A stretch of DNA of 64,000 bases from Marisediminitalea lipolytica (GCF_001758465.1 NZ_MJIC01000015.1:496001-560000), one strand, 5' to 3'. Shown: positions 9,014 through 18,985, numbered from the stretch's first letter. Made by a program: numbers and translations. Notes: a model not told the origin generated them from the letters alone.

Positions 9014-9994
9014 ATGCAAACTAATCACTGGTATCTGAGTAACGAAGTACAACTTACTGATTTAATGGCCCGCGACATTGCACCTTTCTGGTCGCAACAG
9101 GTAACGCAGGGCAGCTTTGTGGGAGATGGCAACATCCGGGTAAATTATGCCTGCTGTATTCCACAGCATGCCGAGCGCTCGGTGTTAATTAGTTCAGGCA
9201 GAATAGAATCGTTACTTAAATATAAAGAAGTGATTTACGAATTGTATCGTAACGGTTTTGCCGTGTTTATTTTGGACCACCGGGGGCAGGGACTGTCCGG
9301 GCGAATGCGAAAAAACGCCCAGCAAGGTTATGTTGACCACTTTAGCCAGTATGTGGGCGATATGTGTCGCTTTATCGACGAGGTGGTAATACCAAAGCAG
9401 TGTGGTGAGCTTAATTTATTGTGTCATTCCATGGGGTCGGCAATTGGTGCGTTAACGGTGTTACAACGCCCTGAGCTGTTTAACCGGGTGGTATTTTGCT
9501 CGCCCATGTTTGGCATCCGTCCGGCCCTGCCTGACTGGCTGGGCAGAGTATTAATAACAGTTAATAACCTGTATAACCGGCTTGTTCCGGGGGCAAGTGG
9601 CTACTTTTTTGGTCAGCGTGACTATTGTCCGGTGGCTTTCGGTGACAATCCGCTGACAGCCAGCGAAATCCGCTACAAATTGTTCCGAACCGAGTATAGC
9701 GAGCATCCTGAGATACAGCTGGGCGGTGTTACAGCGCAGTGGCTGGCGGCTGCCAGTGCTGCTATGTGGGAAGTCGAACAGTGTGCCAGTGAAATCAAAG
9801 TACCGGTGCTGGCTTTTTGTGCTGAGCAGGACAGGGTAGTGGATAATCAACGCCAGGCCCGGGTGATAGCGGGAATGCCGCACGCTGAGTATGTGCATAT
9901 TGCTGGCGCCCGCCATGAACTGCTTATCGAAAGTGACTCTGTGCGAGAACCCGTGATGCGCAGGATATTTGACTTCTTCAGCGCTGAGCTTTGA
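9014..9994 (+). CDS. PldB-like alpha/beta hydrolase (lysophospholipase)
   Basis: 326-residue serine hydrolase resembling E. coli lysophospholipase L2 (PldB). Matching landmarks are SSGRIESLLKYKEVIYEL, FILDHRGQGLSGR, the nucleophile elbow CHSMG with Ser139, CSPMFGI, and EQDRVVDN, ending with the catalytic His in AGARHELL. No signal peptide is evident. It would remove the remaining acyl chain from lysophospholipids. The substrate is inferred from the family. It is divergent from the TonB-C gene and 55 bases before trmL. Confidence 0.82.
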   Translation: MQTNHWYLSNEVQLTDLMARDIAPFWSQQVTQGSFVGDGNIRVNYACCIPQHAERSVLISSGRIESLLKYKEVIYELYRNGFAVFILDHRGQGLSGRMRKNAQQGYVDHFSQYVGDMCRFIDEVVIPKQCGELNLLCHSMGSAIGALTVLQRPELFNRVVFCSPMFGIRPALPDWLGRVLITVNNLYNRLVPGASGYFFGQRDYCPVAFGDNPLTASEIRYKLFRTEYSEHPEIQLGGVTAQWLAAASAAMWEVEQCASEIKVPVLAFCAEQDRVVDNQRQARVIAGMPHAEYVHIAGARHELLIESDSVREPVMRRIFDFFSAEL

Positions 9995-10049
9995 CCCGTT
10001 AGCCGAAAGCTTTCATAATGCCGCCGGATAAATTAATGAGAGAGCTGCC

Positions 10050-10514
10050 ATGCTGGATATCGTGTTGTATCAGCCAGAAATTCCGCCGAATACCGGTAAT
10101 ATAATCCGTTTGTGTGCCAACAGTGGTTATGCGCTGCATTTAATCGAACCTCTGGGCTTTGACTGGGACGACAAGCGGGTGCGCCGGGCCGGATTGGATT
10201 ATCATGAATTTGCCGAAGTAAAACGCTATCCGGATTTTGCCGCTTATCTGGCTGAACGCCAGCCTGCCCGGGTTTTTGCCTGTACCACCAAAGGTAAAGC
10301 GTTCCATTCGGATGTCAGCTATCAGAAAGGCGATGCACTGTTATTTGGGCCGGAAACCCGAGGATTACCCGATGAGATTATCGAGTCATTACCGCCGGAA
10401 CAGCGCGTCAGAATCCCGATGTTACCGGATAGCCGTAGTATGAACCTGTCTAATGCGGTGTCGGTATTTGTGTATGAATCCTGGCGTCAGTTTGGCTACG
10501 ACGGTGCGCGGTAG
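10050..10514 (+). CDS. trmL: tRNA (cytidine/uridine-34-2'-O)-methyltransferase
   Basis: SPOUT-class knotted methyltransferase that 2'-O-methylates the wobble base of leucine tRNAs. The 154-residue protein begins [18 protein letters not shown] and has the SAM-binding knot motifs [11 protein letters not shown] and [22 protein letters not shown]. Length and motifs match E. coli TrmL (YibK). In E. coli it is also near the gpsA-secB-grxC block, and it converges on gpsA here. Confidence 0.96.
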   Translation: MLDIVLYQPEIPPNTGNIIRLCANSGYALHLIEPLGFDWDDKRVRRAGLDYHEFAEVKRYPDFAAYLAERQPARVFACTTKGKAFHSDVSYQKGDALLFGPETRGLPDEIIESLPPEQRVRIPMLPDSRSMNLSNAVSVFVYESWRQFGYDGAR

Positions 10515-10524
10515 CATGTGAATA

Positions 10525-10621
10525 ACAGGCAAAGGCCTGTATAGTTCATCAGATAAATTGAGGGGTTACCGGATATTGCTTTGCAATTCCGGTATGAATA
10601 ACAAGCTAAGGCTCGCTATTC
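10525..10621. other. Three consecutive hairpins between trmL and gpsA
   Basis: The convergent intergenic region holds three inverted repeats in a row. They are ACAGGC/GCCTGT with a 4-base loop (10525-10540), ACCGGA..GC/GC..TCCGGT (10568-10593), and an imperfect GAATA..AGC/GCT..TATTC (10596-10621) that covers the gpsA stop. None has a T run, so they are not classical terminators; they could protect the 3' ends of both transcripts or aid termination. Confidence 0.4.
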
Positions 10622-11617
10622 AGATTTGAGCTCTCTGCCTAACAGTGCCAGTGCAGCGTCTTTGGGCGATTTGCCTTCGTACAAAACGGCGTAGATTTGC
10701 TCGCAAATGGGCATTTCAACATCCAGCTTTTGCGCCAGAATAACCACTTCCTCGGTATTGCGATAGCCTTCAACCACCTGACCAATCTCGGTCATGGCGT
10801 CTTCTACCGAAGTACCTTTGCCCAGCGCCAGACCAAAGCGGCGGTTACGGGACTGATTGTCGGTACAGGTTAATACCAGATCGCCTAAGCCGGCCATACC
10901 CATAAAGGTTTCCGGCTGGGCGCCGGCTTTTACACCCAAGCGGGTAAGCTCGGCCAGTCCCCGGGTAATCAGTGCGGTACGTGCATTAGCACCAAAACCC
11001 AGTCCGTCGGCCAGTCCGGCACCTATAGCGATGACGTTTTTAACCGCTCCGCCCAGCTGTACACCGGTGAAGTCAGGGTTTTTGTATACCCGGAATGATT
11101 TGGCGCAATGGAGCTTAGCGGCCATATCATCATTAAAGTTATCGTCGGTTGACGACAGGGAAATAGCAGTAGGTAACCCGGCAGCCATTTCCTTCGCAAA
11201 GGTAGGGCCGGATAATACGGCAAGCGGGTATCGCTCACCGAGGACTTCCGTGGCAACGTCTTTTAACAGGCGGCCGCTACCGGGTTCAAGCCCCTTGGTG
11301 GCCCAAACTATGCGCTGCGATTCGCTGAGTAGCGGTGCAAGTTGTTCCAGCATGTTTTTAAATGCATGGCTGGGTACCACAACCAGTATGTCGCGGCTTT
11401 GCGATACGGCCTGGGCTAAATCGCCCTCTACCGTGAGTGCTGCCGGGAAGGTCGCGCCGGGTAAATACCGTTCGTTCTGGCGTTGTTCCGCCATTGCTTG
11501 TAACTGATCCGGATCGCGCCCCCACAAAACTGTCGGGGTGTTGTTACGAGCCAGACAAATAGCCAGGGCAGTGCCGTATGAGCCTGCCCCTAAAACGGTA
11601 ACCGACGCGTCATTCAT
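10616..11617 (-). CDS. gpsA: Glycerol-3-phosphate dehydrogenase [NAD(P)+]
   Basis: Reduces dihydroxyacetone phosphate to sn-glycerol-3-phosphate for phospholipid synthesis. The 333-residue protein has the dinucleotide-binding motif [12 protein letters not shown] at residues 9-20, [12 protein letters not shown] around 105-115, [12 protein letters not shown] near 137 and the catalytic-site run [21 protein letters not shown] near 190. It is the last gene of the conserved run yibN-grxC-secB-gpsA and starts 7 bases after secB. Confidence 0.97.
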   Translation of the reverse strand: MNDASVTVLGAGSYGTALAICLARNNTPTVLWGRDPDQLQAMAEQRQNERYLPGATFPAALTVEGDLAQAVSQSRDILVVVPSHAFKNMLEQLAPLLSESQRIVWATKGLEPGSGRLLKDVATEVLGERYPLAVLSGPTFAKEMAAGLPTAISLSSTDDNFNDDMAAKLHCAKSFRVYKNPDFTGVQLGGAVKNVIAIGAGLADGLGFGANARTALITRGLAELTRLGVKAGAQPETFMGMAGLGDLVLTCTDNQSRNRRFGLALGKGTSVEDAMTEIGQVVEGYRNTEEVVILAQKLDVEMPICEQIYAVLYEGKSPKDAALALLGRELKSE

Positions 11618-11624
11618 GTCAGAC

Positions 11625-12131
11625 TTAAGCGTCTAACTGTTGCTGAGACGCCTGAGCTTCCTGAGCACGTTTTTGCATGTAAGCAGCAAAGATAGCGTCA
11701 AAGTTTACTGGTGCCAGGTTCAGTGGAGGGAAAGTACCACGGTTAACCAGGTTTGAAATGGTTTCACGAGCATACGGGAACAGGGTGTTCGGGCAGAACG
11801 AACCCAGCATGTGCGCTTTGTTTTGCTCTGGCATGTCGCCAATCATGAAGATACCAGCTTGTTGTACTTCACATAAAAACGCGGTTTCTTCGGCAATTTT
11901 AGCGGTTACCGTTACCGACAGAACGACTTCAAACAGGTTACCGTCAAGCTTGTCGGTAGACGTGTCGATGTCCAGTTTGATTTCTGGTTTCCATTCTTTG
12001 GTAAAAATAGCCGGTGCATTAGGCGATTCAAAAGAAATATCTTTTGTGTAAATGCGCTGAATATTGAACTGGGGAGCCTGTCCCTGTGCGGCTGCGGCGT
12101 TTTCTTGGTTGCTTTGGTTTTCGTCAGACAT
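11625..12131 (-). CDS. secB: Protein-export chaperone SecB
   Basis: Tetrameric cytosolic chaperone that keeps precursors unfolded and hands them to SecA. The 168-residue protein reads [17 protein letters not shown] at its start, then [19 protein letters not shown], the classic SecB entry strand, and [17 protein letters not shown] near the C-terminus. A 54-codon upstream extension of the same frame overlaps grxC and has no SecB similarity, so the start at 12131 is preferred. It lies between grxC and gpsA as in E. coli. Confidence 0.97.
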   Translation of the reverse strand: MSDENQSNQENAAAAQGQAPQFNIQRIYTKDISFESPNAPAIFTKEWKPEIKLDIDTSTDKLDGNLFEVVLSVTVTAKIAEETAFLCEVQQAGIFMIGDMPEQNKAHMLGSFCPNTLFPYARETISNLVNRGTFPPLNLAPVNFDAIFAAYMQKRAQEAQASQQQLDA

Positions 12132-12168
12132 GATATTACCTAAATGTATTTTTAATTTATAAGAATTA

Positions 12169-12426
12169 TTAGCTGGCCAGCAGCGGGTCGAGTTTTTGCT
12201 GATGCTCCAGTGCAACCATATCGTCACAACCACCAATGTGCTGATCGTTGATAAATATTTGTGGCACTGTGTAGCCGCCGTTAGCGCGCTCAATCATTAC
12301 ATCCCGTAACGATGGGTCTGCGTCTATAGCGTACTCGGTGTATTCAACACCTTTGCTTTGCAGCAATGCTTTAGCCCGCGTGCAAAAGGGGCAGTAGGCT
12401 TTGGTGTAGATTTCAACTTTACTCAC
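12169..12426 (-). CDS. grxC: Glutaredoxin 3
   Basis: Small glutathione-dependent thiol oxidoreductase of 85 residues, typical GrxC length. The dithiol active site CPFC is at residues 12-15, followed by the glutathione-binding [17 protein letters not shown] (cis-proline loop and GG). It lies downstream of the rhodanese gene and upstream of secB in a conserved gene order, on one likely transcript. Confidence 0.97.
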   Translation of the reverse strand: MSKVEIYTKAYCPFCTRAKALLQSKGVEYTEYAIDADPSLRDVMIERANGGYTVPQIFINDQHIGGCDDMVALEHQQKLDPLLAS

Positions 12427-12447
12427 AATAATGGCCTTTCGGTTGTT

Positions 12448-12873
12448 TTATTTTGCAACAGGTAAGCCAGCTTGTGTCCAGGCATTCATTCCGCCTTTCA
12501 ACACGTTGACCTTGCTGAACCCGTTTTTGGTCATGGCAGCGGCAACGCTGCGAGCACTGTTGCCCATGGCACAAACCACAATAATGGGTGTGTCCTGGTA
12601 TTTTTCAAGCTTAGAGAAGTTCTTTTCACGCAGCTCTTCGGCTTTAATCTGGCGCGCACCGGTAATATGACCGGCTTTAAAGTCATTGGCGCTGCGGGTA
12701 TCCAGTACTACGGCATCCTCGCGATTAATCAGTAAGGTCATTTCGTGCACGCTTACTTCTTTCACGGGCGAAATCAGACCGCTGATGTAACTGTAAATCA
12801 GCATAATAACCAGCGCCAGCCAGATCCCTGCCAGAAGAAAATTGTTGCTGGCAAATTCGATGAGTTGATCCAT
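12448..12873 (-). CDS. yibN: Membrane-anchored rhodanese-like protein (YibN family)
   Basis: 141-residue protein with one N-terminal transmembrane helix (about residues 10-28, LLAGIWLALVIMLIYSYI) and a rhodanese domain. The active-site loop is VVCAMGNSARS, with the persulfide-forming Cys preserved. The E. coli YibN starts similarly and sits before grxC-secB-gpsA too. I prefer the ATG at 12873, preceded by GGGAAG; an ATG six codons earlier (12891) has no ribosome site. Its role in sulfur transfer or redox is not established. Confidence 0.88.
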   Translation of the reverse strand: MDQLIEFASNNFLLAGIWLALVIMLIYSYISGLISPVKEVSVHEMTLLINREDAVVLDTRSANDFKAGHITGARQIKAEELREKNFSKLEKYQDTPIIVVCAMGNSARSVAAAMTKNGFSKVNVLKGGMNAWTQAGLPVAK

Positions 12874-12891
12874 TACGTCTTCCCAATGCAT

Positions 12892-13221
12892 CGGATTGTT
12901 TAAAAAAAGTGTGCAAAGTATATAGAAAAAAACAACAGAAACCAGCTTTGTGCATTGCCTGCACTTCGGCTGGCATGTCCCAAACGGTAAAATGACCTTA
13001 GTTCAGTTGCTTAAATTAGTTAATTTGATTAAGCGAATCGGTATAAATTCGTGTTCTGCTCTTCACTACCTTCCCGGGTTTGGTAAGATAGCGTTATGCC
13101 TCGCCCTACGGAACAATCCAAAGCCCGGTAAATACGGTACCTAATAATATACCGGGTAAGCGGATCATTAACCCGAACAGCACAGCCTGATAAGGGCAAC
13201 GACTTTTTTACAGGAGAACCC
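12892..13221. other. Divergent intergenic region yibN/gpmI
   Basis: About 330 bases without a credible gene. It must hold the promoters of the yibN-grxC-secB-gpsA operon (minus) and the gpmI-envC-yibQ operon (plus). I see AT-rich stretches and a short inverted repeat (CGGTA..TACCG near 13133-13155), but no clear binding site or RNA. An ACAGGAGAA ribosome site for gpmI ends it. Confidence 0.4.
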
Positions 13222-14757
13222 ATGACGCAATCCAAAAAAACACTGGCATTAATCGTACTCGATGGCTGGGGATATCGTGAGGATGCCGATCAGAACGCAA
13301 TTCTGGCGGCCAACACACCCAATCTGGATGCGCTGACAGCACATTATCCGCATACACTAATTAGCGGTTCGGGCCTGGACGTGGGTCTTCCTGAAGGTCA
13401 GATGGGTAATTCTGAAGTGGGTCACGTTAACTTAGGCGCCGGTCGCGTGGTGTATCAGGATTTCACCAAGGTGACCAAGTCTATTGCTGATGGCGAATTT
13501 GAACATAACCCGGCCCTGGTAAAGGCTATTGACGATGCCGTCAGTAACGACAAAGCCGTTCACATTATGGGGCTGCTATCGCCGGGCGGCGTACACAGCC
13601 ACGAAGACCATATTTTTGCCGCCATTCGCATGGCAGCTCACCGTGGTGCGAAAAAAGTGTATCTGCATGCCTTTTTAGATGGCCGTGATACGCCACCACA
13701 AAGCGCCCAGGCATCACTGGAAAAAGCCGATGCAGTATTCGCTGAGATTGGCTGTGGCAAGACTGCAACCATTATTGGTCGGTATTTCGCTATGGATCGT
13801 GACAAGCGTTGGGATCGTGTGCAAAAAGCTTACGATCTGATTACTCAGGGCAAGGGTGAAGCGACTGCGGAATCTGCGGTTGCGGGCCTAAAGGCATCTT
13901 ACGATGCGGGCAAAAATGATGAATTTGTACCGCCAACGGTTATTGGTGACAGTGTCAGTGTTGCAGATGGCGACTCGATTATCTTTATGAATTTCCGTGC
14001 CGACCGCGCCCGTCAGTTAACTCAGGTGTTCGTGGACAAAAACTTCGACGGTTTTGAACTGGCGGTTAAACCTGAATTAGCTGCTTTCGTTATGCTGACC
14101 CAGTATTCGGCTGATTTTGATGCACCCGTTGCCTTTCCGGCTGAAAAACTGGTTAACGTACTGGGCGAATGGCTGGAGAAGCAGCATAAAACGCAGCTGC
14201 GTATTTCTGAAACCGAAAAATATGCACACGTTACGTTTTTCTTCTCGGGCGGTGTAGAAAAAGAATTTGAAGGTGAAGATCGCATTCTTATTCCTTCACC
14301 CGACGTGGCAACCTATGACCTGCAGCCGGAAATGAATTCTGAAAAGCTCACCGACGAGCTGGTAGGGGCCATTGAGTCAGGCAAATATGATGTCATTATT
14401 TGTAACTATCCTAATGGTGACATGGTAGGTCACACCGGTGACTTTAACGCGGCGGTCAAAGCCTGTGAAGCGGTAGATACATCTATTGGTCGTGTTGTCG
14501 AAGCGCTGAAGAAAACTGGTGGTGAGTGTCTGATTACCGCTGACCACGGTAACGCCGAGCAGATGGTGGATAACAATACCGGTCAGGCGCACACAGCGCA
14601 CACTAGTGAGCCGGTACCCTTTATTTATTTTGGTCGCAGTGCTGAGGCCCGCACCGGCGGTACGTTAAGTGATGTTGCACCTACCATACTGCATTTACTG
14701 GGTATGGAGCAGCCCAAAGAAATGACCGGTACGCCAATTATGACTCTGAAGTCCTAA
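13222..14757 (+). CDS. gpmI: 2,3-bisphosphoglycerate-independent phosphoglycerate mutase
   Basis: Interconverts 3- and 2-phosphoglycerate in glycolysis with two manganese ions. The 511-residue protein has the metal motif [11 protein letters not shown] (residues 10-20), the phosphoserine Ser64 in [23 protein letters not shown], and [11 protein letters not shown] plus AHTSEPVPF near the C-terminus. Strong ribosome site CAGGAGAA. It heads a run with envC 8 bases downstream, as in E. coli. Confidence 0.98.
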   Translation: MTQSKKTLALIVLDGWGYREDADQNAILAANTPNLDALTAHYPHTLISGSGLDVGLPEGQMGNSEVGHVNLGAGRVVYQDFTKVTKSIADGEFEHNPALVKAIDDAVSNDKAVHIMGLLSPGGVHSHEDHIFAAIRMAAHRGAKKVYLHAFLDGRDTPPQSAQASLEKADAVFAEIGCGKTATIIGRYFAMDRDKRWDRVQKAYDLITQGKGEATAESAVAGLKASYDAGKNDEFVPPTVIGDSVSVADGDSIIFMNFRADRARQLTQVFVDKNFDGFELAVKPELAAFVMLTQYSADFDAPVAFPAEKLVNVLGEWLEKQHKTQLRISETEKYAHVTFFFSGGVEKEFEGEDRILIPSPDVATYDLQPEMNSEKLTDELVGAIESGKYDVIICNYPNGDMVGHTGDFNAAVKACEAVDTSIGRVVEALKKTGGECLITADHGNAEQMVDNNTGQAHTAHTSEPVPFIYFGRSAEARTGGTLSDVAPTILHLLGMEQPKEMTGTPIMTLKS

Positions 14758-14765
14758 CGACTTCC

Positions 14766-15920
14766 ATGCGGCGTACGGCTCTGTCCTTGCGAAACTTTGC
14801 CACCAGCGTTGGGCTGGTGGTTTTGTTGTATGGGGCATTGCCTTTGGCCTCTGTGGCGCAAACAGAGGATGCCCAGCAGGAACTGGCTGCGTTACAGGAA
14901 GAGCTCAAAGCCCGTCAGCAGGCATTACAGGGCAGTAAGGCCGATGCCGAAAAATTACAGTCGGTACTGGCCGAATCAGAAAAAAGCATTGGTGAAGTAG
15001 CCAAACGCCTTAATCACACTAAAACCGCCCTTATTGACAATCGCGAGCAACAGGCTGGTCTTACCCGGCAACAAAAAGCCTTGCAGAAGTCTATTTCGCA
15101 GCAGCAGGAATTACTGGGTGGGCAGTTAAGAACCGCCTTTATCTCCGGTAATTATGACTACGCAAAAATGGTCTTTTATCAGGAGGACGCAGCACGCTTT
15201 GAGCGAGTACTTACATACTACAAGTATCTCAATGAAGCTCGACAAAAAGAAATTACCCAGTTTAAAACCAGTGTTGCCGAACTCACCGAGGTAAATGCAC
15301 AACTGCGGGTAAAGGCCGAAGAACTGAGCAGCCTGCTACAGGATCAGGAAAAACAACAAAATGAACTGCTGGCCCGCCAGCAGGACCGCCAGCAAACCCT
15401 GGTCAAATTACGCAGTAAAATTGCCAGTGAGGAAACGCGCATTGCGCAGCTGCGTGAGGCTGAACAGGCGCTGCTTGAAGCTATTGAGCGAGCTCAGCGC
15501 GAGAGCCAGATCCCACAGGAACTGACCGGTTTGTCCAGCGATAAAGGCAAATTACTCAAACCCGCAGAGGGCACTTTACGCCGACTGTTTGGTAAGCGTC
15601 GTCAGGGGCAGGTACGCTGGAAAGGCATTATGATTGACGGCCGCGAAGGCAGTGCGGTAAAAGCCATTGCCCATGGCCGGGTAATTTATTCTGATTGGTT
15701 ACGCGGCTTTGGCCTGGTAACCATTATTGAACACGGTGATGGATATATGTCGGTGTACGGGCATAACCAGGCGCTACTGCGTTCGGCCGGTGATTCAGTA
15801 GCCAAAGGGGAAACCGTTGCCCTGCTAGGTCAAAGTGGGGGGCAGTCATCGCCCAATTTGTATTTTGAAATTCGGCACAAGGGTAAAGCCCTTAATCCAC
15901 TGCAATGGCTTGATATCTAA
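14766..15920 (+). CDS. envC: EnvC-like murein hydrolase activator
   Basis: 384-residue periplasmic protein: signal peptide (about residues 1-31), a long glutamine-rich coiled coil (about 35-255) and a C-terminal M23/LytM domain (about 285-384). The LytM metal ligands are degenerate: WKGIMIDGR replaces the usual HxGxD entry, and YGHNQAL and FEIRHKGK replace the intact YAHL and HxH motifs. This fits EnvC, which activates the division amidases without being a peptidase itself. The ribosome site is weak; coupling to gpmI, 8 bases away, is likely. Confidence 0.92.
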   Translation: MRRTALSLRNFATSVGLVVLLYGALPLASVAQTEDAQQELAALQEELKARQQALQGSKADAEKLQSVLAESEKSIGEVAKRLNHTKTALIDNREQQAGLTRQQKALQKSISQQQELLGGQLRTAFISGNYDYAKMVFYQEDAARFERVLTYYKYLNEARQKEITQFKTSVAELTEVNAQLRVKAEELSSLLQDQEKQQNELLARQQDRQQTLVKLRSKIASEETRIAQLREAEQALLEAIERAQRESQIPQELTGLSSDKGKLLKPAEGTLRRLFGKRRQGQVRWKGIMIDGREGSAVKAIAHGRVIYSDWLRGFGLVTIIEHGDGYMSVYGHNQALLRSAGDSVAKGETVALLGQSGGQSSPNLYFEIRHKGKALNPLQWLDI

Positions 15921-16061
15921 TTCAAACCAGCGTTCTGTGCCGCCTGGCACATTTTGTTTTGCAAAGTCTGCACTTTTTCGATGACGCTTAAATATTGTGT
16001 TTAACGCGCTGGCTGGTATGCTGTTAGCCAATAATAAAAATGAATCAGGTTTTAGTGCGCT

Positions 16062-16868
16062 TTGAAACGGTTGGGTATTTGTTGTGTCTTATGGTTAGTA
16101 ATTGCTAGCTTACCAGTGACTGCTGCGAATCAGTCGACAACGCCAGACGATGCGGCTGAAATTTATCTGATCATTGATGATATGGGTTATCGTCCCACCG
16201 ATGACCTGGCTTTTGCCCTGCCCACTGAAGTTACTTTTTCTATTCTGCCGCACACGCCACAGGGCCAGCAATTTGCTGAAAGAGCTCACGCACAAGCCCG
16301 GGATGTGATGCTGCATTTGCCGATGGAAGCGCAATCTCACAAGGCACTTGGACCAGGTGCGATAACCTCTTCTATGTACCAGGATGAGATTTCTCATACC
16401 ATCGATGCGGCGTTACAGTCTGTGCCCTACGCTATTGGTGTTAACAATCATATGGGGAGTCAGTTAACAGCCTCGGGCGATGCCATGCAAACGGTGATGA
16501 ACGCCCTACAGGAAACCGGACTGTTTTTTGTGGATAGCCGCACTACCCGGCATACGGTGGCGCAGCAGATAGCACGGCAATATCATATTCCCAATGCCAG
16601 ACGGCACGTATTTTTAGATCATGTGCTGACTGACGAATTTATGAATACCCAATGGCAGCGACTGCTGTCTCTGGCGGCAAAACACAAAAAAGTAATCGCC
16701 ATAGCCCATCCTCACCCTGAAACCATTGCTTTTTTACAGCAAAAGCTGGCCAATTTACCGGCAAACAATATCGCTTTAAAAGCAATGAGTGCGTACTTTG
16801 AACCGGTCAAAGTGCCAGTTCAGCGTTATGCGACTACCGCTCAACAGGCGATTGCTGCACCTAACTGA
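16062..16868 (+). CDS. yibQ: Divergent polysaccharide deacetylase family protein (YibQ)
   Basis: 268-residue exported protein of the divergent polysaccharide deacetylase family, found after envC as in E. coli. A signal peptide covers about residues 1-21 (KRLGICCVLWLVIASLPVTA). Family motifs are YLIIDDMGYRPTDDLAF, VMLHLPMEAQ, GVNNHMGSQLT and FVDSRTT, then IAIAHPHPETI. Enzymatic activity is unproven. No ATG in frame gives this signal peptide, so the start is taken as TTG at 16062, with only a weak AGG upstream. Confidence 0.88.
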   Translation: MKRLGICCVLWLVIASLPVTAANQSTTPDDAAEIYLIIDDMGYRPTDDLAFALPTEVTFSILPHTPQGQQFAERAHAQARDVMLHLPMEAQSHKALGPGAITSSMYQDEISHTIDAALQSVPYAIGVNNHMGSQLTASGDAMQTVMNALQETGLFFVDSRTTRHTVAQQIARQYHIPNARRHVFLDHVLTDEFMNTQWQRLLSLAAKHKKVIAIAHPHPETIAFLQQKLANLPANNIALKAMSAYFEPVKVPVQRYATTAQQAIAAPN

Positions 16869-16952
16869 TGCAACCTACCGCCGTATGTCACTCATCGTAA
16901 ATTAACGGCCAAACGTACAAAGAATAGACGAGTTACTTTGCAATATAAGCGG

Positions 16953-16971
16953 GATGTTATATTATATCATC
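16953..16971. promoter_or_regulatory. Zur-type box upstream of the MerC-like gene
   Basis: A 19-base near-perfect palindrome, GATGTTATATTATATCATC. It matches the gammaproteobacterial Zur consensus core TGTTATANTATAACA at 14 of 15 positions. It lies 20 bases before the ATG of the MerC-like gene, where a repressor would block transcription. Zinc-responsive control is inferred from the motif. Confidence 0.7.
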
Positions 16972-16990
16972 AACGCAAGGTAAGGTAGTT

Positions 16991-17407
16991 ATGCAATCAC
17001 CCATCGACAATCCGACATTTTTAGACCGCCTCGGGATCTGGATCTCGAGCCTGTGTGCTTTGCATTGTCTTGCGATCCCGCTGTTGCCCTTACTGGCATC
17101 CAGTATGTTCGGGCAAACCTGGTTTGAACGAACCATCCTCAGCCTGTCTATCCTGATTGGTAGCGTGGCCTTAATAAGCGGCGCTATCCGTTATCACGGT
17201 AAATATTATCCGTTACTGTTGTTACTCAGCGGCGGTGCGATTTACTGGTTTAAGGATATGTTTGGCGAGTCCGGCGAACCTTTCACTATTGCGTTCGGTG
17301 CCGGCCTTATCATTCTGGGCCACTGGCTGAACCTGAAATTATGCCGTAAGTGCCGTTGCTGCCGGGGTAAGGTGGTTTCTCAACACCTCGCCAGCGATAA
17401 CCGCTAA
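16991..17407 (+). CDS. MerC domain membrane protein, probably zinc-regulated
   Basis: 138-residue inner-membrane protein with about four hydrophobic helices and the MerC signature CALHCLAIPLLPLL (Cys22 and Cys26 in helix 1). The C-terminal tail is rich in Cys and basic residues (LCRKCRCCRGK), suggesting metal binding. MerC proteins carry mercury in resistance operons, but there are no mer genes here and a Zur-like box lies directly upstream. A role in zinc handling under starvation is therefore more likely than mercury resistance. An AAGGTAAGG site precedes the ATG. Confidence 0.82.
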   Translation: MQSPIDNPTFLDRLGIWISSLCALHCLAIPLLPLLASSMFGQTWFERTILSLSILIGSVALISGAIRYHGKYYPLLLLLSGGAIYWFKDMFGESGEPFTIAFGAGLIILGHWLNLKLCRKCRCCRGKVVSQHLASDNR

Positions 17408-17414
17408 GTTGTAG

Positions 17415-18104
17415 TCAGGCAAGTACGTCCCGGGCAATATCCGGCACGTTAGTAAAAATACCATCTACCCCCCATGCTTTTAGCATTTGCATATCTTCGG
17501 GATGGTCAACGGTGTATACCAGCACTTTTAAGCCTGCGTTGTGGGCCTCTTTAACATAGCATTCGTCAACCACATCCAGGGCCATATGTAATGAAAAGGC
17601 ATCCAAATCGTGGGCAAAGCCCAGACCATTTTCTGGATAAGTAGCCGTGAGTGCGCCAATACGCACTTCTGGCCATGCCTGTTTAATTTGTCGAATCCAA
17701 CGATGATTAAACGACGAGATAATCAGATTTTCTGCGGGAAAACGGTTTTGTGCCAGGCCTTCGCGTATTTTTCTCAGCCAGCTATCAACATTAGTCAGAT
17801 GCTTGATTTCGACATTCAGCACCGCGTAGGGCGGGAGGATCCCGAATACTTCAGACAGCAACGGGATTTGCTCCCCTTTGCCGGCATCAAGGCTTCGTAG
17901 ATAGGACAACGGGTGACTGGTCACCATGCCTTTGCCATTAGTGGTGCGGTTTAACCAGCGATCATGAATGACAACAATTTCATCTTCTGCCTGGTAAACG
18001 TCAAGTTCAACACCTGTGGCGTGTTGTACCATTGCTAACGAAAAAGCCGCCAGAGTATTTTCTGGTGCTGCAGCGCTGGCGCCGCGATGTCCTAGGATCC
18101 ACAT
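17415..18104 (-). CDS. Glycerophosphodiester phosphodiesterase
   Basis: 229-residue cytosolic GDPD-family enzyme (UgpQ-like) that hydrolyses deacylated phospholipids to glycerol-3-phosphate and an alcohol. It has the catalytic entry motif ILGHRGASAAAPENTLAAF, the metal ligands in VELDVYQAEDEIVVIHD and the RTTNGKG turn, and ends with GVDGIFTNVPDIA. It has no signal peptide. It follows the EamA transporter gene after 5 bases and may share its transcript. Confidence 0.93.
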   Translation of the reverse strand: MWILGHRGASAAAPENTLAAFSLAMVQHATGVELDVYQAEDEIVVIHDRWLNRTTNGKGMVTSHPLSYLRSLDAGKGEQIPLLSEVFGILPPYAVLNVEIKHLTNVDSWLRKIREGLAQNRFPAENLIISSFNHRWIRQIKQAWPEVRIGALTATYPENGLGFAHDLDAFSLHMALDVVDECYVKEAHNAGLKVLVYTVDHPEDMQMLKAWGVDGIFTNVPDIARDVLA

Positions 18105-18109
18105 AGCTA

Positions 18110-18985
18110 TTACTCGTTAGACGCAGATGCCGATTTATGTGTGTTTACTGTTTCATAAATTGAGGCGGAGGTCACCAAAATTCCGCCTAGCAAGGTTTGC
18201 CAACCCGGTGCTTCGTGCAACAGTATGACCGCAAAGATCACACCGTAAAAAGGCTGCATACAGGCAATCAGCGAAAAGGTTTTCGCCCGTAAATGAGCAA
18301 GGCTGTTAGCCACCAATGCGTGTGGTAACGCCGTAAACAAGGTGCCTAGAGCCAATAGCAGTAGCCATACACTTGTCTCTTGCTGACTCTGCATAAGCTC
18401 ACTAAAGGGGAGCAAGCAGAGAATAATAACCAGCGTTTGCCACGCCATTGAACGGGCGCCGCTATAGTGTGAGAAGTATTTTCGCAGCGACAGGTTTCTG
18501 ACCGCGTACAAAACTGCCGAAATAACGCCTAAGCCAACACCCAGAGTGACATCATTATCCAGAGAGACTTCTGGCACAATTAAGATGATGCCGGCAATTA
18601 CCACCAGTGCGCTTACGATGTCCTGCCACGCCAGTCGGGTTCGCTCAAACAAGGGCTCCATCAGCACCGTAATGACCGGAAAGGTAAACATGGCTATCAT
18701 ACCCACCGATACCCCGGCATATTGCATCGAGGCAAAATAGGTAGCCCAGTGGGCCGCCATTAAGGCCCCCAAACCTATTGCAATAAGGTAGTCGAGGTTT
18801 CGATCCAGTCGCAGGTGTTCTCTGCCAGCCCTAACAAACAGGCACAGTGCCAGACAGGCAAACAGGCTTCGCCCCAACGTAATGTCGATGGCGTTTAGCG
18901 GAATAATAATTGAAAAGAGTCCGGTACCACCAAGCAGAACAACCGCAATATGAAGGCTGATCAGACTCTTTTTAACGGGATCCAT
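18110..18985 (-). CDS. EamA/DMT-family transporter
   Basis: 291-residue integral membrane protein with ten predicted helices in two EamA repeats, the layout of drug/metabolite exporters. The substrate cannot be told from sequence. Its ATG overlaps the stop of psd (TAATG), indicating translational coupling, and the phosphodiesterase gene follows closely. The three genes psd-eamA-gdpD thus look co-transcribed; a lipid-related substrate would be speculation. Confidence 0.88.
   Translation of the reverse strand: MDPVKKSLISLHIAVVLLGGTGLFSIIIPLNAIDITLGRSLFACLALCLFVRAGREHLRLDRNLDYLIAIGLGALMAAHWATYFASMQYAGVSVGMIAMFTFPVITVLMEPLFERTRLAWQDIVSALVVIAGIILIVPEVSLDNDVTLGVGLGVISAVLYAVRNLSLRKYFSHYSGARSMAWQTLVIILCLLPFSELMQSQQETSVWLLLLALGTLFTALPHALVANSLAHLRAKTFSLIACMQPFYGVIFAVILLHEAPGWQTLLGGILVTSASIYETVNTHKSASASNE

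Noticed and set aside
10857..11507. Plus-strand ORF of 216 codons opposite gpsA
   Set aside because: Antisense shadow of gpsA with low-complexity Ser/Ala/Pro composition.
16991..17407. Mercury-resistance operon
   Set aside because: Only a MerC-like gene is present; no merR, merT, merP or merA nearby, and the upstream box is Zur-like.
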